Assembly: GCA_964057225.1 (NCBI GenBank)
Contig: OZ059894.1
Span: 11,604,131 to 11,668,130 of the forward strand
Direction of reading: 5' to 3'
From: Auanema rhodensis
Taxonomy: Eukaryota > Nematoda > Chromadorea > Rhabditida > Rhabditidae
Length of the DNA stretch: 64,000 nucleotides
Shown piece after piece: positions 10,190 through 17,080 of this stretch; within the stretch, counting starts at the first letter, position 1, and each line of letters starts with the position of its first letter. The position numbers were made by a program, and so were the translations under genes. The notes under the pieces were generated by a model that was not told where the DNA came from, searched no databases, and was given only the letters and a program-made list of their open reading frames with translations.

Positions 10190-10452
10190 ATCTATCTCTA
10201 TCTCTCTTTATCTCCTTCCTTTGTAATTAGATCAAAACACATATGCATAACATATGTGTTAACATGTGGCATAAGTAACAGTTTATTTCAGACGACCGCC
10301 CAACAACGGAGGACAGTCTTACATTTTTTAACGTTCGCAGTCAGTGATTCTATTCCGTGCTTGTCTTGTTAATTCATCAATAAACCCTTTTCTACATATT
10401 CGCTTTGTGTTTTATTTCCAACCATACTATACACTTGCGGTATAACGCCACA
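10053..10452 (+). repeat. 3' LTR of BEL element
   Basis: Same sequence as the 5' LTR except for 6 bp more in the TC run. AATAAA lies at 10379-10384. No clear polypurine tract precedes it; the upstream bases read TTGCCGGGAG. The duplicate ACGAC follows at 10453-10457. Confidence 0.95.
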
Positions 10453-10539
10453 ACGACCACAAAGAAAACAACAGGAACAGTAACAATAACAAAAAAAATT
10501 TTTTTTTCACCTATGTGTCTAAAGGTTAGCCATGTATCC

Positions 10540-10541
<2 letters not shown>

Positions 10542-10619
<78 letters not shown>
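10542..10619. repeat. TA microsatellite (longest copy)
   Basis: A pure TA run that recurs once per unit at a fixed place, after the conserved TGTATCCGTTTATA and before TCAACAG. This copy is about 76 nt. Others lie near 15705, 21955, 24430, 34207, 36681, 39163, 41629, 44096, 46572, 49859, 52334, 54809, 57282, 59764 and 62224 and are about 26-48 nt. Its length accounts for most unit-length variation. Confidence 0.95.
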
Positions 10620-10621
<2 letters not shown>

Positions 10622-11446
10622 ACAGTAAAAAGTCCAATCAAGAGAGAAATTTTTTCAACACATAGTTGTTTTTTTTTTAAATATCATTGTTTTTCCTCAT
10701 AACTCGGTTTAAACTCGTTCTAACCCGTTGAAATACGTCTAGAAAGTCTTTATAACATGCATATGTATGATAGAACTTCATATTTATTGTAATAGAAAAT
10801 TTTATTTTCAGACGTCTTGGTTAACAATGATATGTTTTACCCCCTTATAATTTTTATCATAATGTTCCTTATACGGAACGCTCAATGAAACTTGCTTCCA
10901 GAAAAATTTCTTTCTATTTTTTCTTCATATGTACGTAGATACTATAGAGAACTATGATAGAAAACTTTAACATTCACGAAATCATCATTTCTCATTACGC
11001 TACGGAGGTTTAAAAAGCTGTGTTTTACCTTATAATAGACCGGAAAACCCTTGTGTTAAAACTGGACCGTTTTTACACATATAAAAATGTCCCGTATTCG
11101 GGACCCTAATGTAACTTTTGATTCCCTATATTTTTTTTCATGAAATTTACAATCTACTGTAGAAAGAAGAATTATTTTTATAAAAACTGTAAATTTTTGA
11201 AAAATGAAAACAAAACGAAAACAAAAACAACTTTTTTTTGAACATTTTCTCACACAAGGGTCCCCCCTTACCTACTTTTTTTCTCATTACTCGTTTCAAC
11301 CTCATCCGATCACTCTGCAAACATGTTTAATCGTTCTAACTTGTTGAAATACGTCTTAAAAGTCTAAACAACATGCATATGCATAATAGAAACCACCCGA
11401 ATAGGCCCCCACGCACTAAACGAGATATATACATTACCAGTATAGT
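10620..11446. other. AT-rich unit spacer, no gene seen
   Basis: Representative of the spacer in each unit. It holds two diverged copies of a roughly 90-bp stretch (10696-10778 and 11283-11391), both containing GTTGAAATACGTCT and ACATGCATATG. It also has a short inverted repeat ACCCTTGTGT / ACACAAGGGT (11047-11056 and 11252-11261) and a perfect hairpin GTCCCG-TATT-CGGGAC (11089-11104). A 65-codon minus frame inside is Phe/Lys-rich from AT-rich sequence and shows no domain. The last 15 bp before 11447 (ACCAGTATAG) match the 5' terminus of the short U2-targeted element at 48715, which suggests a second older relic here. Confidence 0.6.
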
Positions 11447-11800
11447 AATAGAACACATATTGAAGATTAATTCGATAAGAACAATTTATTGACGTAGAGA
11501 ATGTTTGTTCCGAAAAACTACAATATTAAACTATAAAAGTAACAAAAGCGTAGAGGCAGCAAAGACATGAATAAACATAAATGTAAATACAGAATTACCA
11601 GGTAGTACATAAGTATGACAAAAAATTATAAGAAAGCCATGAAAATAGAAGGTTTGTGAACAAATGAGAGGTACATCTTTGATCGTATAGTCATTTCTAA
11701 ACCGTTCGTATGCTGCAGCATCGTCATAAGCGTCACTCAAGTTGAATTTCCATGTGTACTACACGATTTTCATTCTTATTGTTACATTCTTTCCCTGAGG
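11447..11800 (-). mobile_element. Relic of a short U2-targeted element, fixed in each unit
   Basis: Bases 11447-11486 match the 40-bp U2 segment (U2 nt 39-78) duplicated by intact short elements, with four substitutions. The bases that follow (TATTGACGTAGAGAATGTTTG and on to about 11560) align with the 3' end of the element at 47928. Reading minus, the relic ends TACGTCAATA joined to U2-like AATTGTTC. A minus peptide frame here has RNDYTIKDVPL, resembling RHDYEIKADLL in the short element at 29575. The 5' end is not recognisable but lies near the true U2 3' end. The same relic starts at 16577, 22825, 25304, 35076, 37557, 40022, 42489, 44966, 47425, 50728, 53203, 55678, 58157, 60618 and 63095. 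Confidence 0.7.
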
Positions 11801-11803
11801 GAA

Positions 11804-11987
11804 TGGGCCGTTCCCGCCAGCAGTGCAAGAGCGGGTCGACCCGTGAGGTGGAGCTAGCAAGCCAGCATCTACCTCAAGTCTCAAAAATCGGTTAACCTTA
11901 TTGTGAACCAATGGAACACATATCGAAGGTTAATTCGATAAGAACGATTACTACACTTTGATCTTAGCCAAAAGGCCGAGAAGCGAT
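11804..11987 (-). ncRNA. U2 snRNA (intact)
   Basis: The minus strand starts ATCGCTTCTCGGCCTTTTGG and continues with the near-invariant U2 5' domain including GUAGUA (nt 34-39), which pairs with the intron branch point in the spliceosome. An Sm site ATTTTTGA lies at 11881-11888. The 3' stem-loops include CCCGC / GCGGG around TTGCACTGCTG, and the gene ends AACGGCCCA. Length is 184 nt, against 188 in human. A palindrome TTCCCTGAGGGAA (11791-11803) follows directly and may act in 3'-end formation. The 3' end is set by homology, so it could be off by a few bases. Confidence 0.96.
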
Positions 11988-12072
11988 ACAGCATAGCCAT
12001 GAGTATCAAAGACATCAAGCAAATGTATCGTACTTGTTACGAGTGCACTCTCTCATTTGAATATAAAAGTGT
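11988..12072. promoter_or_regulatory. Shared divergent promoter, U2 / SL candidate
   Basis: Only 85 bp separate the U2 5' end from the SL-candidate 5' end, and the sequence is the same in every unit. Any proximal sequence elements of both Pol II snRNA-type genes must lie here, possibly overlapping. It contains GTATCGTACTTGTTAC, a partly palindromic stretch near the middle, and AATATAAAAG just before the SL start. The assignment comes from position. Confidence 0.6.
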
Positions 12073-12150
12073 GGTTTGACAATCTTGACTGTACAGGTCA
12101 TAAATGGCTCATATAAACTGTGGATTTACTCAACTTTTGGACTTATTTTT
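12073..12150 (+). ncRNA. Candidate spliced-leader (SL) RNA
   Basis: The gene opens GGTTTGACAATC and 24 nt later reads CTGTACAG|GTCATA, a good 5' splice donor. C. elegans SL1 also begins GGTTT and is 22 nt. TGAC and GTCA flank the donor and can form a small stem. An Sm-type site AACTTTTGG lies at 12132-12140, about 60 nt from the 5' end, as in SL RNAs. A T-rich run follows, and no third stem-loop is obvious, so the 3' end is uncertain. Linkage to 5S genes is known for nematode SL genes. It is not SL1 itself; clade I nematodes are known to use divergent leaders. Later copies are the same sequence. Confidence 0.6.
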
Positions 12151-12276
12151 TTCTTATTCGAAGCGCTGCACTTTTTTCTATTCTTTTTATTCAAATACTT
12201 GTATATAGTTTTATATGTACGGTTGCAAAGTTTCCGAATATTTTATATATTTTTATACAATAATTAGGAGAAGGTT

Positions 12277-12380
12277 AATACAATGAAATCTCCCAACTTT
12301 ACAGTGTTTGTATTGCTTACAGTATCTAGAACAACCACTCTTGTAATATTAGAGCACATATCAATCAACAACTTTTTCTA
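12277..12380 (+). other. Hairpin block A upstream of 5S-A (unknown RNA?)
   Basis: A stem AATACAA / TTGTATT (12277-12283, 12308-12314) encloses a loop with CCCAACTTTACAGTG. A pyrimidine tract AACTTTTTC, Sm-like, follows at 12370-12379. Block B repeats this plan with a differently sequenced stem. It could be a further SL-like RNA (ACA|GTGTTTG as donor) or an upstream 5S element. Function is not established. It recurs 200 bp after each SL start. Confidence 0.35.
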
Positions 12381-12430
12381 GTTATCAAAGCTTTTTTATT
12401 TCTTCAAGATATTTCAAATAAAATATAAAA

Positions 12431-12548
12431 GCTTACGACACCCGGGATTCCCAAGCCGTCTCCGATCCAAGTACTAACCGGGCCCAACGTTGCTTGACTT
12501 GCCAGATCGGACGGGATGGCGTACTTTCAACGTGGTATGGTCGTAAGC
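12431..12548 (-). rRNA. 5S rRNA (5S-A)
   Basis: Full-length, consensus sequence. It lies 358 bp from the SL-candidate start, an offset kept in all later units. Confidence 0.97.
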
Positions 12549-12630
12549 AATGTTATATTCTTCATTATCAGTTATATCACTCTAAATCTTGTTGTTAATA
12601 GTTAGGACCACAAAGAAAACAACAGGAACA

Positions 12631-12740
12631 GTAACAAATGAAATGCCCAAACTTTACAGTGTTCGAGTTATTTACAGTATCTAAGACTACCTCTGTCGTG
12701 TTATTAGAGCAAACATTCGATTAACAACAACTTTTTTTTA
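12631..12740 (+). other. Hairpin block B upstream of 5S-B (unknown RNA?)
   Basis: A paralogue of block A. The loop AATGAAATGCCCAAACTTTA is nearly the same, but the stem is AGTAAC / GTTATT (one G-U pair), so the pairing is kept while the bases differ. The Sm-like tract here is AACTTTTTTTTAG. Confidence 0.35.
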
Positions 12741-12790
12741 GTTATCAAAGCTTTTTTATTTCTTCAAAAAATTTCAAATAAAATATAAAA

Positions 12791-12877
12791 GCTTACGACA
12801 CCCGGGATTCCCAAGCCGTCTCCGATCCAAGTACTAACCGGGCCCAACGTTGCTTGACTTGCCAGATCGGACGGGAT
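12791..12877 (-). pseudogene. 5S rRNA (5S-B), 3' part, split by MULE
   Basis: The 3' 87 nt of a 5S gene. The remaining 31 nt lie at 15529-15559 beyond the transposon. The break separates parts of the internal Pol III promoter, so this copy should be silent. Confidence 0.95.
12869..12877. repeat. 9-bp target duplication of MULE, left
   Basis: GGACGGGAT, repeated at 15520-15528 on the other side. Nine bp is the usual duplication for Mutator-like elements. Confidence 0.9.
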
Positions 12878-12901
12878 GGGTGGCGGACGTTTCGTCGTCT
12901 C
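12878..12901 (+). repeat. MULE left terminal inverted repeat
   Basis: Begins GGGTGGCG followed by GACGTTTCGTCGTCTC; 20 of 24 bases match the complement of the right end. Confidence 0.88.
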
Positions 12902-13225
12902 TAGTTTGTGAACTAGTTCAGGCTGATCATTAGAGGGCAAACTTTATGATAATGTGCTGACAACTGTCAGTGTTCATGTAACTCGGGGTGCTATTAAAGC
13001 TATAAATCTATAGAAGTCAGATATAAGTGGCTACATACCTTGAAGTGCCATCAAAATATAAATTGAAAAAAGCAGAAATTAAAATAAACATACAGTTCTA
13101 TCAACCAGGCTATCATCAAACAGTTTCAAGTCAACAGTTACGTGAGTTCATAGTAATAGTTGTTAGTTTATCTTTTCTTTCGATAAGTTTGCTTATTCAC
13201 ACTTTCTCATCTTTTCTCGTTCATC

Positions 13226-15163
13226 ATGATTTTTCCTTCTACTTTCTGTCCATTTTCTCTGATGATTAACGCTCAGGGTAAATTTGTTCTTGTTTCTCAG
13301 CCTTTTGATAATGTTCCTTCGGAGAACATAACTATCTTTTTTAATAATTCTTCGGTAAATACTCAGAATCTTGAAGTTTATTCAAATGATGTAACTTCAC
13401 TCTCATTTTTGAATTTCACTCTTCCATCTTTTAATATCCCTCCATTGAGGCAGCAAAATGTTAATTTTGCTTCTGCTCTTTCTCTAGTTAATTCATCTGC
13501 GGCATCTTCTTCAGTTGAATCTGTTGCTACAGTTACTGTTCCTACTGTCAACAGCGTTCCACTGTTCTCTTCTTCTACTTCACATCTTTCTATTCAGCCT
13601 TCTTCTTCTTCTTCTGCCGTTCATTCTTCACCGTCATCTTCTCTTTCTTCTTCTCCTCCTTCTGTTTCCTCTCCTTCTTTACCTGTTCTCTCTCCTTCTT
13701 CTTCTGTTCCCTCTCCTTCTTCTTCTGTTCCCTCTCCTTCTTCTTCTGTTCCCTCTCCTTCTTCTTCATTTTCTTTGCAATCTGCAAATCCTAACTCATA
13801 CGCCGCTCTCATTGCGCCTTCTAAGCAGGGTGTACACCCCTGTTTAGAATATAAATTTGAAAACTTGCTGTATCGCTACCAATTCAGTAGTAAAAGTTCT
13901 CAAAAAGCTTATTCTATTTATCGTTGCACAGGTTGTAAACATTTGGGTAAATACACTTCTATCAAAGTAGAAAATAATGTATTTCTCGAAAATCCTGTTG
14001 CTCAAAACCATCATTGTGATCCATTTTTGTTTTCTATTAACAAATGCAAAAATATCACATACTCTCTAACTCAGAATATTAAAAGTTCAGACTCATGTTT
14101 TGAGATGAAAGCATATTCCTTATTTGTCAATGAAATAAAAAAAATATTTCATGAATCTGAGTTAGAAGAGCATGAAAAGCAAGAAGTTTCCTCTGCTTGG
14201 TTTCATGGTGGCTATGACAGTAGACGTAGAGCTATTACAAGGGCTTTAAGTTCTCGTAAAGACTTAAGAACATCCATGACCAATGTTCCTCTGTCTCTGT
14301 CTAAAACTATCAATGGTCGTACGTTCTTGCATTTTCATGACAGCGAGTTTCATTTGTATTTCGATACATTTTGTTTGGAACTAGCTGTTCAGAATGGTTT
14401 AACTCATTTGCTTGGGGACGGTTGTTTCAAATACCAGCCTTTGGATATGGAACAAACATATACCATCATGGGCGGTTGCAGAAATGGAACAACTGTACCT
14501 CTTTTCTATTCCATTTTAAAAAATAAGAGTAGGTTCACTTATAGAAGGCTTCTTCAACATATTGCACTAGCTCTCTCCAACGTTGGTTGCATAGTTGAAA
14601 ACCTTATTTTTATCTGTGATTTTGAGATCGCTGTAATAAGGGAAGCTGAAACTATTTTTAATTCTGTTCAAGGATGTGCATTTCATTATGCTCAGAGCTT
14701 GAACAGACGGTTTCTTCAACTGGGTTTGACACAAGCAGAGAAGCAATCCATTGAAATCAAACAATGGCATGGTCGGCTGCTGGGCTTGCTCTTCCTTCAA
14801 ACTGATCTTATCTCACGGTCCGGGTTACTCAATTCTCCTGTTTCTTCTGATCATCCATCATATTCTTCTTGTCTTCAAATGATCAGTTATGTGAATGAAA
14901 CATGGATTGAAGGACCTTTGCGACATTATTGGAGCAAATGGGACATAAAACAGTTTCGTACATCTAATAATGTTGAATCTTTTCACCGTAAAATGAAGAC
15001 TATTTTATCTTGCTCTCATCCTCCTCTTTCTGAATTAATTACTTTTTTTCATGGTGAAAATTTGATGGCTAATCATGTCCTGATCGCTTTGTCATCGAAT
15101 GTTGAGCCTGCCAGGAAAAAAAGAAAAAACGTAATTGAGAGGCAACAACGGATTGAGGTTTAG
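13226..15163 (+). CDS. MULE transposase
   Basis: 645 aa; an in-frame ATG at 13262 is an alternative start. Aa 90-190 are Ser/Pro-rich low complexity with short tandem SPSSSVP repeats. A FLYWCH-like zinc-finger region follows (about 205-265: YRCTGCK ... HHC), probably for DNA binding. The catalytic domain matches the MULE transposase pattern: GDGCFKY (D398), YTIMGG, VPLFYSILKNKS, then CDFEIA (D465), GCAFHYAQS, and a likely third acidic residue E584 in NNVESFHRK. It would cut and paste the element at its inverted repeats. The frame is uninterrupted and the usual catalytic residues are present, so it may be active. Confidence 0.9.
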   Translation: MIFPSTFCPFSLMINAQGKFVLVSQPFDNVPSENITIFFNNSSVNTQNLEVYSNDVTSLSFLNFTLPSFNIPPLRQQNVNFASALSLVNSSAASSSVESVATVTVPTVNSVPLFSSSTSHLSIQPSSSSSAVHSSPSSSLSSSPPSVSSPSLPVLSPSSSVPSPSSSVPSPSSSVPSPSSSFSLQSANPNSYAALIAPSKQGVHPCLEYKFENLLYRYQFSSKSSQKAYSIYRCTGCKHLGKYTSIKVENNVFLENPVAQNHHCDPFLFSINKCKNITYSLTQNIKSSDSCFEMKAYSLFVNEIKKIFHESELEEHEKQEVSSAWFHGGYDSRRRAITRALSSRKDLRTSMTNVPLSLSKTINGRTFLHFHDSEFHLYFDTFCLELAVQNGLTHLLGDGCFKYQPLDMEQTYTIMGGCRNGTTVPLFYSILKNKSRFTYRRLLQHIALALSNVGCIVENLIFICDFEIAVIREAETIFNSVQGCAFHYAQSLNRRFLQLGLTQAEKQSIEIKQWHGRLLGLLFLQTDLISRSGLLNSPVSSDHPSYSSCLQMISYVNETWIEGPLRHYWSKWDIKQFRTSNNVESFHRKMKTILSCSHPPLSELITFFHGENLMANHVLIALSSNVEPARKKRKNVIERQQRIEV

Positions 15164-15495
15164 TTTGAAAACTTTAGGAGCATCTCCAATAACCGACTGC
15201 CTAATCAGCAAGAAATAATAGCATATGTCGAGGAGATGGCGAAGTTTAACACCAGAAAATCTTATTTTTGAATCATTTAACTTGAAAAACTAAACTCTAA
15301 TAAATTTTTTGAATCATATCTTTTTTTTCTAACACAAAAACCTCCTTGCCGTTTAGATTGAAAACCTCGATTTTTTATGAACTGTTTAAGTTTTTGGGTA
15401 ATTTTTAGAAGTCTAAACGACCAAAAACTGAGAGTACAACACGTGTGGTATAATTTACGACCGTTAGGCTTGCTGGGGAGAGGTTGTAAAAATAG

Positions 15496-15519
15496 GAGAC
15501 GACGAAACGTCTCAGACCC
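15496..15519 (-). repeat. MULE right terminal inverted repeat
   Basis: Read on the minus strand it begins GGGTCTGA followed by GACGTTTCGTCGTCTC (the GA is shared at the join). The 9-bp duplicate GGACGGGAT follows at 15520-15528. Confidence 0.88.
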
Positions 15520-15559
15520 GGACGGGATGGCGTACTTTCAACGTGGTATGGTCGTAAGC
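15520..15559 (-). pseudogene. 5S rRNA (5S-B), 5' part, split by MULE
   Basis: The 5' 31 nt (15529-15559) plus the 9-bp duplicate of the broken 5S gene. Confidence 0.95.
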
Positions 15560-15701
15560 AATGTCATATTCTTCATTATCAGTTATATCACTCTAAATCT
15601 TGTTGTTAATAGATACGACCACAAAGAAAACAACAGGAACAGTAACAATAACAAAAAAAATTTTTTTTTCACCTATGTGTCTAAAGGTTAGCCATGTATC
15701 C

Positions 15702-15751
<50 letters not shown>

Positions 15752-16933
15752 ACAGTAAAAAGTCCAATCAAGAGAGAAATTTTTTCAACACATAGTTGTT
15801 TTTTTTTTAAATATCATTGTTTTTCCTCATAACTCGGTTTAAACTCGTTCTAACCCGTTGAAATACGTCTAGAAAGTCTTTATAACATGCATATGTATGA
15901 TAGAACTTCATATTTATTGTAATAGAAAATTTTATTTTCAGACGTCTTGGTTAACAATGATATGTTTTACCCCCTTATAATTTTTATCATAATGTTCCTT
16001 ATACGGAACGCTCAATGAAACTTGCTTCCAGAAAAATTTCTTTCTATTTTTTCTTCATATGTACGTAGATACTATAGAGAACTATGATAGAAAACTTTAA
16101 CATTCACGAAATCATCATTTCTCATTACGCTACGGAGGTTTAAAAAGCTGTGTTTTACCTTATAATAGACCGGAAAACCCTTGTGTTAAAACTGGACCGT
16201 TTTTACACATATAAAAATGTCCCGTATTCGGGACCCTAATGTAACTTTTGATTCCCTATATTTTTTTTCATGAAATTTACAATCTACTGTAGAAAGAAGA
16301 ATTATTTTTATAAAAACTGTAAATTTTTGAAAAATGAAAACAAAACGAAAACAAAAACAACTTTTTTTTGAACATTTTCTCACACAAGGGTCCCCCCTTA
16401 CCTACTTTTTTTCTCATTACTCGTTTCAACCTCATCCGATCACTCTGCAAACATGTTTAATCGTTCTAACTTGTTGAAATACGTCTTAAAAGTCTAAACA
16501 ACATGCATATGCATAATAGAAACCACCCGAATAGGCCCCCACGCACTAAACGAGATATATACATTACCAGTATAGTAATAGAACACATATTGAAGATTAA
16601 TTCGATAAGAACAATTTATTGACGTAGAGAATGTTTGTTCCGAAAAACTACAATATTAAACTATAAAAGTAACAAAAGCGTAGAGGCAGCAAAGACATGA
16701 ATAAACATAAATGTAAATACAGAATTACCAGGTAGTACATAAGTATGACAAAAAATTATAAGAAAGCCATGAAAATAGAAGGTTTGTGAACAAATGAGAG
16801 GTACATCTTTGATCGTATAGTCATTTCTAAACCGTTCGTATGCTGCAGCATCGTCATAAGCGTCACTCAAGTTGAATTTCCATGTGTACTACACGATTTT
16901 CATTCTTATTGTTACATTCTTTCCCTGAGGGAA

Positions 16934-17080
16934 TGGGCCGTTCCCGCCAGCAGTGCAAGAGCGGGTCGACCCGTGAGGTGGAGCTAGCAAGCCAGCATCT
17001 ACCTCAAGTCTCAAAAATCGGTTAACCTTATTGTGAACCAATGGAACACATATCGAAGGTTAATTCGATAAGAACGATTA
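16934..17080 (-). pseudogene. U2 snRNA 3' part, interrupted by retrotransposon
   Basis: U2 nt 38-184. Bases 17022-17080 (59 bp, U2 nt 38-96) are repeated at 20791-20849 as the target duplication. This part keeps the Sm site but has no 5' domain. Confidence 0.95.

Larger units (their letters stand above)
651..10452 (+). mobile_element. Complete BEL/Pao LTR retroelement with env-like region
   Basis: The element is 9802 bp, bounded by LTRs of 394 and 400 bp that start TGTCGC and end GCCACA, flanked by a 5-bp duplication. It has a tRNA-Gly-type primer site, one 2643-aa gag-pol-env-like ORF and a second zinc-knuckle ORF before the 3' LTR. Protein order (gag, protease, RT, RNase H, integrase, env-like) and RT type place it in BEL/Pao. 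By eye the LTRs differ only in the length of a TC run, so the insertion is very recent. It lies in the spacer between 5S-B and the TA microsatellite. Confidence 0.95.
12878..15519 (+). mobile_element. Complete Mutator-like (MULE) DNA transposon
   Basis: 2642 bp with 24-bp imperfect terminal inverted repeats (12878-12901 and 15496-15519) that share GGGT and GACGTTTCGTCGTCTC around four mismatched bases. A 9-bp duplication flanks it, and one transposase gene fills the middle. The 5' 325 bp and 3' 330 bp inside the ends show no other gene. It is a single copy in the window, and the flanking 5S sequence is still consensus, so the insertion looks recent. Confidence 0.92.

Noticed and set aside
11056..11253. 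65-codon minus ORF repeated in each unit
   Set aside because: It recurs only because the unit recurs. Composition follows AT-rich sequence and no domain or coding signal is visible.
11531..11740. 69-codon minus ORF in each unit
   Set aside because: It overlaps the relic of the short U2-targeted element. It may preserve a scrap of that element's peptide (RNDYTIK) but is not supported as a gene.
12076..12267. 63-codon plus ORF starting TTG in each unit
   Set aside because: It lies on the SL RNA candidate and has no ATG start; Phe/Leu-rich chance frame.
13027..13269. 80-codon ORF ahead of the MULE transposase
   Set aside because: It overlaps the transposase start in another frame and shows no domain; probably leader sequence.
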